Assembly (NCBI RefSeq): GCF_021531495.1
Contig: NZ_JADYTY010000009.1
Location: 1-64,000, forward strand
Direction of reading: 5' to 3'
Origin: Anaerovibrio lipolyticus
GTDB taxonomy: Bacteria; Bacillota; Negativicutes; Selenomonadales; Selenomonadaceae
DNA: 64,000 nucleotides
The translations under genes and the position numbers were made by a program. The notes beneath the pieces are model-generated. The model was not told where the DNA came from. It was given only the letters and a program-made list of their open reading frames with translations, and searched no databases. The first letter of the stretch is position 1. Every line of letters starts with the position of its first letter. Shown piece by piece: positions 25,870 through 35,190 of the stretch.

Positions 25870-26187
25870 ATGAGTGACAAGATATATAGCGTGGCAGTTA
25901 GCTGTCGTGATTCTATTGGCTGGGTGGAATATGATATTGAGAACAAGACTGTGAAGGTTTGTCTTGATGATGCCAAGGCAGTAGAGGATGCAGAGAAGTT
26001 CCTGACTACTGAGCACGAGATCCGTGTGCCTCATGAGACTTTGCGGGATTTCTCCCCAGTTAAGGTAAATCCATTGGCTGATGTGGAGAGCTTCCAGCTT
26101 GCCCTGACCAGATTGTGGGAAAGCACTGATGTTCATGTGGACTGGAGTCGTCCAGTTGACTATGTAAAACAGCACCCACATTATTGA
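25870..26187 (+). CDS. Conserved small protein of unknown function upstream of xpt
   Basis: 105 residues (MSDKIYSVAVSCRDSIGWVE start). Acidic, soluble, no signal or recognisable domain; the ending PVDYVKQHPHY is distinctive. No Shine-Dalgarno sequence lies before the ATG because the transposon remnant ends six bases upstream. The likely original ribosome site is at 25,380-25,390. It is 15 bases ahead of xpt, so it belongs to the same transcript. A link to purine salvage is only an inference from position. Translation may now be weak. Confidence 0.7.
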   Translation: MSDKIYSVAVSCRDSIGWVEYDIENKTVKVCLDDAKAVEDAEKFLTTEHEIRVPHETLRDFSPVKVNPLADVESFQLALTRLWESTDVHVDWSRPVDYVKQHPHY

Positions 26188-26202
26188 TAGGAGGTCGCGG
26201 GA

Positions 26203-26781
26203 ATGGATTTGTTAGAGCAGCGTATCTTGGAGGAGGGCATTGTCCTGCCTGGCAATGTGCTGAAGGTGGATTCCTTTTTGAATCATCAGATTGATCCTCA
26301 GCTATCTATGGCTATGGGTGAGGAGTTTGCGGATTTGTTCGGGGATGTGGAGATTGATAGAGTGCTGACTGTAGAGGCATCTGGTATTGCTATTGGTGTT
26401 ACCACTGCCCTGAAATTAGGGGTGCCTATGGTATTTGCCCGGAAAAAGGCCTCTGTGCTGATGACAGAGCCTGCTTATACTGAGCAGGTATATTCCTATA
26501 CCAAGAAGGAAACCTCCAATATTACTGTTCTGAAGAAGTTCCTGCCTGCTGGGGAAAAGGTATTGATTATTGATGATTTCCTGGCTAATGGGGAGGCTGC
26601 TCTTGGTCTGGCTCGCCTGGTGGAAAAGGCTGGTTCTCAGGTAGCAGGTATTGGTATTGCCATTGAAAAGGCTTTCCAGAATGGACATCAGAAGATTCTG
26701 GATGCTGGCTATCGTTTGGAGGCGTTGGCTAGTGTAGCTGCCCTGGAAAATGGCAAGGTTGAATTTGTGGAAGAAGACTGA
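26203..26781 (+). CDS. xpt: Xanthine phosphoribosyltransferase
   Basis: 192 residues; converts xanthine and PRPP to XMP in purine salvage. The PRPP-binding loop VLIIDDFLANGEAALGL lies near residues 120-136, and the N-terminal family block VLKVDSFLNHQIDPQL is clear. AGGAGGT 10 bases upstream. In most Firmicutes xpt is followed by a xanthine permease on the same strand; here a broken permease lies convergently at 26,885. Confidence 0.95.
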   Translation: MDLLEQRILEEGIVLPGNVLKVDSFLNHQIDPQLSMAMGEEFADLFGDVEIDRVLTVEASGIAIGVTTALKLGVPMVFARKKASVLMTEPAYTEQVYSYTKKETSNITVLKKFLPAGEKVLIIDDFLANGEAALGLARLVEKAGSQVAGIGIAIEKAFQNGHQKILDAGYRLEALASVAALENGKVEFVEED

Positions 26782-26797
26782 TTCAAAGTGAATTTAT

Positions 26798-26832
26798 CGC
26801 CTAGGGATGTGGAGTCTCTGGGCGGTTTTTTT
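26798..26832 (+). terminator. Terminator after xpt
   Basis: CGCCTAG...TCTCTGGGCG stem followed by TTTTTTTAT. Confidence 0.6.
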
Positions 26833-26884
26833 ATATAAAAAAATATCCCCTGTCTGCAGGAGACAAGGGATATTGGGAATGTTA

Positions 26885-27322
26885 TCAGTTTTCTTCTAAA
26901 AAGGTTTCTTCCTTCTGAGGCTTGTTCAGCAGGAAGTTCAGCAGCATGGCGGTAATACTGCCAATGGTAATACTGCTGTTGCAGATGAGCTGCATGGTAA
27001 CAGGGAATTTGCTGTAGAAGCCAGGACTGCATACTGGAATCATGGCTACGCCTACGCTTATGGCAATAGCCATCATATCGCCAGTGGTTTCGGCCATAGT
27101 TACCAGCATAACCAAGGTCATGGCTACACAGGCAGCAGGATCAAAGGTTGGCAGGCCAAAGGCAAATGGGGTGGTAATGCCCAGAGATGCTGCCTTGGCA
27201 ACTGGGGTGAAATCTACATAGCCCATGAAGCAGGCGATGATGGTACCCAGAATCAGGCCCAGCAGTACGGCAATGTGGCTAAGGAAGCCAGTAAAGCAGT
27301 TTCCACAGGGGTAGTTTTTCAT
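26885..27322 (-). pseudogene. Remnant of an NCS2-family purine (xanthine/uracil) permease
   Basis: The 145-residue frame begins in mid-protein (GFLSHIAVLLGLILGT) and runs through the conserved TPFAFGLPTFD and MLVTMAETTGDMMAI of NCS2 carriers. It then jumps directly to AISVGVAMIPV...PGFYSKFP and the last helix (GSITAMLLNFLLN). Intact carriers are ~430-460 residues and have about 150 residues between these two points, including the GE[IV]VGK loop. The copy therefore lacks the first ~200 residues and has an in-frame internal deletion, and cannot transport. Its neighbour xpt suggests it was a xanthine permease. The stop codon and the join are in frame, so a short protein could still be made. Confidence 0.8.
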
Positions 27323-27586
27323 CTACGGGATGAACTGAAGATGACAAGAAAATTCCTCCTTACATATAAATACGAAAAAAACAAAACTATTATAACACCT
27401 AGATTATTCAAAGAAAATGATTTTTTCATTTTCTTTCAATGGTGTTTCTTTTTTCCGTAAATTTTCCTGCTATGCAATTTGATTATTTTTTCTATACTTA
27501 TATTGCCCATTTGGCATAGGAGTAGTACAATAAAAGTTATAGTTTCTATAAAATATTATATATAGTATATATTTGGGGGAAATAAA

Positions 27587-28471
27587 ATGGAAATCAAGGA
27601 TATGCAGGCATTTTATGCCATTGTTGAGGAAGGGAATATCAGTCATGCGGCCATTAGACTGAGTATTGCTCAGCCTGCTCTTAGCCGTCAGATGAAGAAG
27701 CTGGAAAGCTCTCTGGGGGTACAGCTTTTTGAGCGAGGCAGCCGCAGGATTCGCCTTACAGATGCTGGTATGCTGCTTTATTCCAGAGTTAAGCATATTT
27801 TGGGCATGGTGGATGGTACCTTGCGGGAGATTACGGATATTGGCTCCGGGATGGCAGGCACTATTAAGCTGGGTACAGTAACCAGCTCCGGTGCTATGCT
27901 GATACCTCAGCTGGTGGCAGATTTTCACCGTATGTACCCGTTGGTAAATTTTAATGTATGGGAAAGTGATGGGGCTAGAATTTTGGAGCTGTTGGACAGC
28001 CATATTATCGAGCTGGCTATTACCCGTACTCAGGTGGACAGCTCTACCTATGAATCTATGGTTTTGCCTGATGAGCCTTTGGTATTGGCCATGCATAAGG
28101 ATCTGTGCTGTTGTGGGGAGGATGAGGAGTTTGTTCATCTTCAGGAGCTGGCGGGAAAGCCATTGTTAGTGCCTCTCCGTTGGCATAGCAGTTTTTTGGA
28201 GCAGTGCCAGAAGCATAAGTTTGAACCAAATATTCTTAGTGTCAGCGACAGCCAGATTCAGAATATACTCTGGACTCAGATGGGTATCGGTATTTCTCTG
28301 GTGCCTTTGTCTGCCCGCAGTATGGTAAATTCTGACAAGGTTATTTTCAAGCGGATTGTGGAGGCGGAGATTCACACCCATACGGTGGTGGCCTGGTTGA
28401 AGAACCGTACCTTGTCCAGTAGCTGTAATCATTTTCTGGAGCTGTTCCGCAAGAAGTATATTAGAAAGTGA
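27587..28471 (+). CDS. LysR-family transcriptional regulator
   Basis: 294 residues. The N-terminal winged helix-turn-helix (GNISHAAIRLSIAQPALSRQMKKLE, residues ~13-38) is followed by a two-lobed periplasmic-binding-type effector domain (IKLGTVTSSGAML near 93). The size is normal. GGGGG lies before the ATG. It is divergent from the permease remnant across a 264-base AT-rich gap, which may once have held a shared operator. The effector cannot be read from sequence. The two-component genes start 13 bases after its stop. Confidence 0.92.
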   Translation: MEIKDMQAFYAIVEEGNISHAAIRLSIAQPALSRQMKKLESSLGVQLFERGSRRIRLTDAGMLLYSRVKHILGMVDGTLREITDIGSGMAGTIKLGTVTSSGAMLIPQLVADFHRMYPLVNFNVWESDGARILELLDSHIIELAITRTQVDSSTYESMVLPDEPLVLAMHKDLCCCGEDEEFVHLQELAGKPLLVPLRWHSSFLEQCQKHKFEPNILSVSDSQIQNILWTQMGIGISLVPLSARSMVNSDKVIFKRIVEAEIHTHTVVAWLKNRTLSSSCNHFLELFRKKYIRK

Positions 28472-28484
28472 TGGCTGATAAATC

Positions 28485-29189
28485 ATGGATAAGGGTTTGA
28501 AAAAATATCGGGTGCTGATTGTGGAGGATGAGCGCAGGATTGCCAGATTCCTGCAAATGGAGCTGGAGCATGAGGGCATGAATACCGCCATTGAGGATAA
28601 TGGAAGGCGGGCTTATGAGCGGATTGTGCAGGAGAATTATGATTTGGTTCTCCTGGATGTGATGCTGCCGGATATGGATGGCTTTACTATCTGCCGCAAG
28701 GTGCGGGAGCTAAGCCAGGTGCCTATTATTATGCTTACCGCCAAGGATGATATAGATGACAAGGTGCAGGGACTGGACATTGGGGCAGATGATTATATTA
28801 CCAAGCCTTTTGCTACCCCGGAGCTTTTGGCTCGTATGCGGGTGGTACTGCGCCGTCAGGAAAGCCAGCGGGAGGCGAAGGGGGCTCAGGAGGAGATTCT
28901 TTCTGTGAAGAATCTTACTATGTATCCTGCCCGCCATGAGGTGCAGGTGGATGGTGCTCCTGTGGAGCTGACTAAGAAGGAATATGATTTGCTGGAATAT
29001 CTTCTGAGGAATAAGCGGAATGTTTTGACCAGAGATCAAATCCTTTCTAATGTGTGGGATTATGATTATATGGGGGATACCAATGTGGTGGATGTGTATA
29101 TCCGCTATCTGCGTCAAAAGCTGGATGATAGATTCCAGGAAAAGTATATTCATACCATGCGGGGAGTAGGCTATGTTATCAAGGATTAA
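28485..29189 (+). CDS. OmpR/PhoB-family response regulator
   Basis: 234 residues. The receiver has acidic E15-D16 region, phospho-acceptor Asp58 in YDLVLLDVMLPD, and K in YITKPF. The C-terminal winged helix spans residues ~135-232 (VELTKKEYDLLEYLL, VDVYIRYLRQKLDD, TMRGVGYVIKD). It overlaps the kinase gene by 17 bases and so forms a coupled pair, resembling ArlRS. It could be co-transcribed with the LysR gene. Confidence 0.95.
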   Translation: MDKGLKKYRVLIVEDERRIARFLQMELEHEGMNTAIEDNGRRAYERIVQENYDLVLLDVMLPDMDGFTICRKVRELSQVPIIMLTAKDDIDDKVQGLDIGADDYITKPFATPELLARMRVVLRRQESQREAKGAQEEILSVKNLTMYPARHEVQVDGAPVELTKKEYDLLEYLLRNKRNVLTRDQILSNVWDYDYMGDTNVVDVYIRYLRQKLDDRFQEKYIHTMRGVGYVIKD

Positions 29190-30771
29190 CAGTCTAAGGA
29201 TTTCTGTTAAGCTGAGTCTGGTTTATGGCATTATGATGGCGGTGCTGATTTTTGCTACCAGTGCCTGTACGGCGGTGGGATTGTATTATACTCAATATCA
29301 TCAGGTGGAGGGGGAGCTGTCCTTTAGCATTCGCTATGTGTTGAAACAACTGAAAAACCACTATGGTACTGTGGAGGAGGATGTAAGCAGTACCCTGCCT
29401 ATCCCTCAGCCTCCTACTGCTGGTCAGGAGGAGGCTAAGAAAAAGAGGCAGACTATGCATCATGATGTGGTGCATCCTCAGGGGTTTATGGGACTGCGGG
29501 CGGCAGGCCGTTATCGCCTGCAGGAGGAAAATAATCGCAAGGATGAGCTGGAGCTGCTGCCAGGGGTGTTTTTGAAGATTACGGATGCTCAGGGAGATGT
29601 GGTATATGACAGTGATATGTATTCTCCCTCCTTGCAGGTTCTGCAAAGCCATATTGAGGCTAGGCCTCCTTTTTGGGCTAATCCTAATTTTCAGGTGGTG
29701 GAGTCGGATAATTTTACCATCTATTATAAAAGAGTGCCGGTTAAGATTCAGGGCAATGCTTACGAGTTGCATTTTTTCAAGACTATTACAGCGGAGAACC
29801 GTTTGCTGGCTTTGATTCAGAGAATGTTGTTGGCAGAGATTGTGATTAGTATCTTTGTGGCTTTGCTGTTGGGATATTTTGTCAGCCGTAGATTGCTGAA
29901 TCCTGTGCGGGATATTACGGATACTGCCAAATCCATTGAAATCAGCGATTTGAGCCGTCGTATTCCTGTGCCTCCTACTAGAGATGAGCTGTCGGAGCTG
30001 GCGGAAACCTTTAATCGGATGCTGGACAGGATTCAAAAGGGCTTCCGTCAGCAGCAGAGATTTGTTTCGGATGCTTCCCATGAGTTGAGAACGCCGGTGA
30101 CGGTTATTAAGGGGTATTCGGATATGCTGGCTCGCTGGGGTAGTCAGGATGAGGAGGCTCTCCGGGAGGGCTTGGAGGCTATTCGCTCTGAGGCTGAGGA
30201 TATGCAGGAGCTGATTGAAAAGCTGTTGTTCTTGGCCCGGGCGGATCAGAAAAGGCAGATTATGCATAAGGAGCCTTTGGATATGGCGCCTCTGGTGGAG
30301 GATGTATTCCGGAAGCTGGAGCTGACAGACAAGGAGCATGATCATGTGCTGGAGGTTAATGAACCTGCCACTGTGCTGGCGGATAAGGTGGCTATGAAGC
30401 AGATGCTGAGGATTTTCCTGGAAAATGCTGTAAAGTATACTCCTGCCGGGGGCAGAATTTCCCTTGGGGCTCAGTTGGTACAGCTAAAGGAAAAAGAGGC
30501 ACAAAAAGAACCTGCTGTACTAGGACAACAGGTTCTAAAAATCACTATTTCAGATACAGGTATTGGTATTCCTGCTGAGGCTCTGGATAAAATCTTTGAT
30601 AGATTCTATCGGGTGGATACTTCCCGCAGCCGCCAGGAGGGCACTGTAGGAGGTACTGGTCTTGGCTTGTCCATTGCCAGCTGGATTGCCAGAGAGCATA
30701 ATATGGACATTCAGGTGGAGAGCCAGGTGGGGCAGGGTACCAGCTTTATGGTATATATACCTGTTATTTAG
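29173..30771 (+). CDS. Membrane sensor histidine kinase (ArlS-like)
   Basis: 532 residues. Helix 1 at residues ~12-38, an extracytoplasmic sensor region ~39-218 containing a polar PxxGxxEAKKKRQ stretch, helix 2 ~219-240, HAMP ~240-295, HisKA with His near 303 (FVSDASHELRTPVTVIKGY), and HATPase_c with N box FLENAVKYTP, DTGIGI and GGTGLGLSIA. It phosphorylates the upstream regulator. The signal is not deducible. The frame starts inside the end of the regulator gene. Confidence 0.94.
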   Translation: MLSRINSLRISVKLSLVYGIMMAVLIFATSACTAVGLYYTQYHQVEGELSFSIRYVLKQLKNHYGTVEEDVSSTLPIPQPPTAGQEEAKKKRQTMHHDVVHPQGFMGLRAAGRYRLQEENNRKDELELLPGVFLKITDAQGDVVYDSDMYSPSLQVLQSHIEARPPFWANPNFQVVESDNFTIYYKRVPVKIQGNAYELHFFKTITAENRLLALIQRMLLAEIVISIFVALLLGYFVSRRLLNPVRDITDTAKSIEISDLSRRIPVPPTRDELSELAETFNRMLDRIQKGFRQQQRFVSDASHELRTPVTVIKGYSDMLARWGSQDEEALREGLEAIRSEAEDMQELIEKLLFLARADQKRQIMHKEPLDMAPLVEDVFRKLELTDKEHDHVLEVNEPATVLADKVAMKQMLRIFLENAVKYTPAGGRISLGAQLVQLKEKEAQKEPAVLGQQVLKITISDTGIGIPAEALDKIFDRFYRVDTSRSRQEGTVGGTGLGLSIASWIAREHNMDIQVESQVGQGTSFMVYIPVI

Positions 30772-32798
30772 CTTTTTTGAATGCCTTTGCCGGGGCCATC
30801 GTTGGCAACAGCCACCTGAGCTTCAGCAAAGGTTTTCATATCATTAAGCATATGGAGGCTGGCTGTAACCAATCTGATACCGGCTAAGGCTACTAGGCCG
30901 GGAGCCTGAATATCCAATTGGTAGAGCTGAGGCTGTACAGGCAGGAGAAAATCCTCCAAATCCGGCAGCATTTTCACCGCATATCTGGCTACGGCCTGAG
31001 TGGCTGCATCGTCCAGAATAACCATACTGCTGTTGTGGGCGGCGGCTACCAAGGCTCCCAGCATGGCGGAAACCAGAAGCTGCTGCTGCTTGTCCAGATG
31101 ATTCAGGAAGTCAGCTACATCATAGCGTAGTTGGTTGTTAGGAGTAATCAGCTCCTGGGCAATGGCCTGAATTTTTTCCTGTCGGGAATCAACCAGCCCC
31201 AGGCCTACAATGGCATGGTGGAGAGCCAGCTCCTCACCTTGCTGACGACCAAATTCAAAGGCATCCATCTGGCTGTGGTTCAGGCTGATATGGCCTACCT
31301 GCAGCTTGGTGCCGGCAGCCCGGGCAAAGGTTTCTGCCAAGGTGATTTCATCCAGATTGTATGCCTGCATGGATTCATCGTATTCCCCGGCAGCATTAAA
31401 GCTTTCCTGAAGGATTTCCAGAGGGCTTTCAGTGGAGATTTTGTCCAAGCCCATAAGGAGCATGGTTTTGGGAATGTCCACATGGGGCAGGGCATCTCCA
31501 ATGATGCCGCTAAGCTGAAGGACGATTTTTTCCATATTGCCTAGACAGTAAATCGGCTTGGCCAGATTGTCCAGTCTTTGCTGGCATTGGTTCATAGCTT
31601 CCTTGTCTAAAGGTGGCATGGTTTTGGTGTAGAAGTCAAAGGTTTTGTCTGTAAGCTGGACAGATTTGGGCTGAATCATGATGTCCTGCACTCTGTCTAC
31701 ATAAGCAAATTTTTCTACATCTGATTTCAGTACATTGAGGCAGGCGGCCAGACCATTTATTAATAAATCTGCTGCTAGGGAGGAGCCAATGGCTTCTCCT
31801 AATTTTATGTCCAGCTTCATAATGGGCTGAAGGCCCAGCTTCTGCAGGGCGATAGGATGGCCTGCCTCCCCGCCAATATGGGAGGCCATAATGTATTCTC
31901 TGGCCTGTGGGCAGATGGTGGTGGCAATGAGAGCAGCGGCAGCTGTGTTAAAGCCGTCCAGAATCACCAGACAGTGACTGTGGGCTGCCCCGATAATCAA
32001 GCCGGCAATAGCCCCCAGCTCATAGCCTCCCACCTTGGTGAGAACATCTAGACCATCAGTGGCATCAGGCTGGTTGGTAGCTAGCATTTGCTTTACTACA
32101 GCCAACTTTTTCCGAAGCCGCTGGTCAGAGATATTGGTGCCTCGGCCGGTGGTTTTTTCTGGCGATACCTGACAGATGGCTGCGGCAATGGCGGCGCTGG
32201 AGGTGGTGTTGGAAATGCCCATTTCTCCTGGCAGGAGGATGGTATAGCCCTGCTCCTTTAGCTCCATAGCCTGCTGAATGCCATAAAGCAGGCTGGTGGC
32301 AGCTTCCTGTCTGGTCATGGCTGGTTCCTGAGCAGCGTTGCGGGTGCCTGGACGGATTTTGACATGGTCTATATCTGGCAGATTGTCTGTGTTGCCATTA
32401 ATGCCCAAATCTGCTACCTTCATTTTGCCCTGAACAAAATTGCTAAAGGCATTGGCGGCAGCTCCCTTGGAGATAACGTAGTTAGTGGCCATATGGAGCG
32501 TGGTTTCGGGAGGGTAGGCACTGACATTTTCTGCAGATACACCGTGGTCACTGCAAAAAATAAAATTCACTGGAGGCATTAGCTTTGCTGGAATGCCGGC
32601 AATGGATAAATACTGCATAACCATGTGGCGCAGCTTGCCCAGCCCCTGCTGGGGTGGTATCAGAGTGTCCAAATTTTCGGCAAAATCCTTGCTGGCTTCC
32701 TGATTAACAGGCTCTACCTCTTGGCAGATTTGCTGAATTATATCTTCTAATTTGTCTATGTTTTGCTTCTCGCGTAGAAGCTCCGTTAAATTCATCAT
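30768..32798 (-). CDS. Tandem CobT-type phosphoribosyltransferase, ArsA-ArsB-like fusion
   Basis: 676 residues, twice the length of CobT. Residues ~1-360 are a full CobT domain (SDHGVSAENVSAYP, GEMGISNTTSSAAI, GGEAGHPIALQKLGL, catalytic Glu near 334 in IKLGEAIGSS). Residues ~370-676 are a second, decayed CobT-like domain. LGNMEKIVLQLSGIIG replaces the GSLGRLE block, LMGLDKIS replaces the DHGV block, and IQAPGLVALAGIRLVTASLHMLNDM replaces the LGEG-type catalytic segment, losing the Glu. CobT makes alpha-ribazole phosphate for the lower cobamide ligand. Sporomusa ArsAB does so for phenolics with one active and one inactive CobT-like subunit. A fused equivalent fits well. It lies 29 bases downstream of tex on the same strand. 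Confidence 0.78.
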   Translation of the reverse strand: MMNLTELLREKQNIDKLEDIIQQICQEVEPVNQEASKDFAENLDTLIPPQQGLGKLRHMVMQYLSIAGIPAKLMPPVNFIFCSDHGVSAENVSAYPPETTLHMATNYVISKGAAANAFSNFVQGKMKVADLGINGNTDNLPDIDHVKIRPGTRNAAQEPAMTRQEAATSLLYGIQQAMELKEQGYTILLPGEMGISNTTSSAAIAAAICQVSPEKTTGRGTNISDQRLRKKLAVVKQMLATNQPDATDGLDVLTKVGGYELGAIAGLIIGAAHSHCLVILDGFNTAAAALIATTICPQAREYIMASHIGGEAGHPIALQKLGLQPIMKLDIKLGEAIGSSLAADLLINGLAACLNVLKSDVEKFAYVDRVQDIMIQPKSVQLTDKTFDFYTKTMPPLDKEAMNQCQQRLDNLAKPIYCLGNMEKIVLQLSGIIGDALPHVDIPKTMLLMGLDKISTESPLEILQESFNAAGEYDESMQAYNLDEITLAETFARAAGTKLQVGHISLNHSQMDAFEFGRQQGEELALHHAIVGLGLVDSRQEKIQAIAQELITPNNQLRYDVADFLNHLDKQQQLLVSAMLGALVAAAHNSSMVILDDAATQAVARYAVKMLPDLEDFLLPVQPQLYQLDIQAPGLVALAGIRLVTASLHMLNDMKTFAEAQVAVANDGPGKGIQKS

Positions 32799-32827
32799 TT
32801 TATCCTCGTTTTTATCTATGTATATTA

Positions 32828-35014
32828 TTAGGAGGCCTGCTGAGCCTGTTTGAGGCTTAGACCGATACGGCCTCTTTTTTCATCTACGCTGATAACCATT
32901 ACCTTGAGAATATCTCCTACGGCTACCACATCAGCAGGGTGCTTTACCCGGCGATTGCTTAGCTCGGAAATATGAATAAGGCCGGCGGTTTTTATGCCAA
33001 TATCTACGAAAACACCGAAATCGGTAATGTTTCGCACTGTTCCCTGCATAATGGTGCCAGGCTGAATATCTGACAGCTTTACTACCGCCTTGCGGGTAAG
33101 GGGGGCTGGCAAATCCTCTCGGGGATCTCGGCCTGGCTTAATGAGAGCTTCCAGAATATCCTTTAGGGTTGGGATGCCGCAGTCCAGCTCCTTGGCTAGT
33201 CGGTTTACATTGGTTTCCTTGATTTTGGCCTTTAGCAGAGCCAAATGGTTTTTGTCTACCAGCTGGTTAGTATTCATGCCGAAATGGGCTAATACCTTTT
33301 GGGCTAGCTCGTAGGATTCTGGATGTACCGGGGTATTGTCCAGAGGAGTGGTGCTGTCCTTAATGCGGAGGAAGCCGGCGCACTGGGTAAAGGCGGCTTT
33401 GCCTAGACGGGCAACCTTTAACAGCTCCTTGCGGTTGTGGAAGCTGCCGTTTTCGTTGCGGTAGGCAACGATGTTTTTGGCTATGGAGCCATTGATACCG
33501 GCAATATGCTTTAGCAAGGCCTGGGAAGCGGTGTTCAGCTCCACGCCTACATGGTTTACGGCTGCCTCTACGGTTTGGTCCAGGGTATCAGAAAGCTGTT
33601 TTGGGTTTACATCATGCTGATACTGGCCTACGCCAATGGATTTGGGATCTATTTTTACCAGCTCTGCCAAAGGATCCTGCACCCGGCGGGCAATGGAAAC
33701 AGCTCCCCGAATGGTAACATCGTATTCGGGCAGTTCTTCCTTGGCCAGAGCGGAGGCGGAGTAAACGGAAGCTCCTGCTTCGTTGGTAATGATATAGTGG
33801 ACATCCAGTTTGTTGTCCTTGATAAGCTTGGCGGTAAATTCCTCGGTTTCCAAGGAGGCTGTGCCGTTGCCAATAGAGATAAGGCCCACCTGATAACGGC
33901 GGATTACTTCCAGCATGGTGCGGGCGGACTGGGCGGCCCGTTTTTCTCCGTGGGTTAGATAAAGGACACCGTGGTGGAGTACCTGTCCGGTGGGGCTTAC
34001 TACTGCCATTTTACAGCCAGTGCGATAGCCTGGGTCCAAGCCCATAACAGTGTAGCCAGCCAAAGGTGCCTGTAATAAAAGCTGTTTTAGATTGGTGCCG
34101 AAAATGCTAATGGCCTGTGTTTCGGCCATTTCTGTCAGTTGACTGCGAAGCTCTCTTTCCAGAGAAGGGGAGAGCAGTCTTTTCCAGCTATCTTCTATGG
34201 CCAGCTTCATATCCTGCTGGTAAATGGAAGGCCCTTGTAGATATTCCTTTTGGATTAAATGAAGGATTTTGTCCTCTTCCAGTTGGAGCGTAACCTTGAG
34301 ACAGCCTAGCTTTTCTCCGCGGTTAATGGCCAAAATGCGATGGGAAGGCATGGTTTTGACAGGTTCCTGATATTCCTTGTACATGAGAAATCTCTGGCCT
34401 TCTTCGGTTTCGCTGGTATCCTCAGCCATAAGGGTGGAGATTTGACCATGCTGGTGAATGTATTCCCGCAGCTTTTGCCGCAGCTTGGCGTTCTCGGAAA
34501 TGATTTCGGCAATAATATCTCGGGCGCCCTCCATAGCTTCCTGCCAGGTATTTACCTCCAGCTCTGGGTTGATGTATTTGCTGGCTTCCTTTTCTATACT
34601 GCCCTTGGTATCCTTTTGCCACAAAATAGTGGTGGACAAAGGCTCCAAGCCCTTTTCTCTTGCCTTTTGTGCTCTGGTGCGTTTCTTCTGCTTAAAGGGG
34701 AGATAAATATCCTCCAGCTCTTGCAGCTTGGTGGTTTTTTCAATGGCCTGCTGCAGCTCCTCCGTGAGCTTTCCTTGTTCGGCGATTTTGTTAAGGATTT
34801 CCTCCTGGCGTTTGACAAAATTCCGAAGATAGGCCAGGCGCTCCTCCAGCTTTCGAAGCTGTTCATCCTCCAGTTCTCCTGTGGCTTCCTTGCGGTATCT
34901 GGCGATAAAGGGAACTGTGTTTCCTTCATCCAAAAGCTTGATGGCGGCCTTGGCCTGCTCAGGGCGGATATTCAGCTCCTGGGCCAGGGCCTGGGGTATA
35001 TTTTCTAGTAACAT
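32828..35014 (-). CDS. tex: Tex-family RNA-binding transcription accessory protein
   Basis: 728 residues. Conserved Tex N-terminus (AIKLLDEGNTVPFIARYRKEATG), a YqgF/RNaseH-like fold in the middle (VMGLDPGYRTGCKMAVV), helix-hairpin-helix segments (ALLKHIAGINGSIAKNIVAYR) and a C-terminal S1 RNA-binding domain from ~650 (GTIMQGTVRNITDFGVFVDIG). Tex acts on transcription and RNA binding in the cytoplasm. Full length and without breaks. It probably leads the transcript that continues into the CobT-like gene. Confidence 0.95.
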   Translation of the reverse strand: MLLENIPQALAQELNIRPEQAKAAIKLLDEGNTVPFIARYRKEATGELEDEQLRKLEERLAYLRNFVKRQEEILNKIAEQGKLTEELQQAIEKTTKLQELEDIYLPFKQKKRTRAQKAREKGLEPLSTTILWQKDTKGSIEKEASKYINPELEVNTWQEAMEGARDIIAEIISENAKLRQKLREYIHQHGQISTLMAEDTSETEEGQRFLMYKEYQEPVKTMPSHRILAINRGEKLGCLKVTLQLEEDKILHLIQKEYLQGPSIYQQDMKLAIEDSWKRLLSPSLERELRSQLTEMAETQAISIFGTNLKQLLLQAPLAGYTVMGLDPGYRTGCKMAVVSPTGQVLHHGVLYLTHGEKRAAQSARTMLEVIRRYQVGLISIGNGTASLETEEFTAKLIKDNKLDVHYIITNEAGASVYSASALAKEELPEYDVTIRGAVSIARRVQDPLAELVKIDPKSIGVGQYQHDVNPKQLSDTLDQTVEAAVNHVGVELNTASQALLKHIAGINGSIAKNIVAYRNENGSFHNRKELLKVARLGKAAFTQCAGFLRIKDSTTPLDNTPVHPESYELAQKVLAHFGMNTNQLVDKNHLALLKAKIKETNVNRLAKELDCGIPTLKDILEALIKPGRDPREDLPAPLTRKAVVKLSDIQPGTIMQGTVRNITDFGVFVDIGIKTAGLIHISELSNRRVKHPADVVAVGDILKVMVISVDEKRGRIGLSLKQAQQAS

Positions 35015-35097
35015 AAAAACTCCTCTATTGAATCGTATTAATTCTCATTTGGTTTAAATGACTTGCAATAAACAGGTTTGCAAGGTATAATGAAAGA

Positions 35098-35190
35098 AAA
35101 GAAGGTGCTGCCGATAGACGGTTAGCCCATATATACTGGTATCAGAAAGATCGCTCAGTTTTGCGGACTAGGGGCGGTCTTTTCTGTTAG
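35098..35190 (+). ncRNA. Candidate antisense RNA antitoxin of a type I toxin locus
   Basis: A strong plus-strand promoter, TTGCAA (35063-35068), 17 bases, TATAAT (35086-35091), predicts a start near 35,098. Transcription runs toward the toxin gene and meets a hairpin with arms 35,144-35,154 and 35,174-35,185, whose loop overlaps the toxin stop codon. The RNA would thus pair with the 3' end of the toxin mRNA. Its 5' leader repeats blocks found in the toxin leader (GGTGCTGCC and CGGTTAGCCC). Confidence 0.5.

Noticed and set aside
27554-27567. NrdR-like sequence ATTATATATAGTAT before the LysR gene
   Set aside because: Only one imperfect half-match without the second box at 31-32 bp; the area is simply AT-rich.
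32799-35014. Cobalamin riboswitch controlling the CobT-like gene
   Set aside because: The gene follows tex after 29 bases and no B12-box or structured leader is present there.
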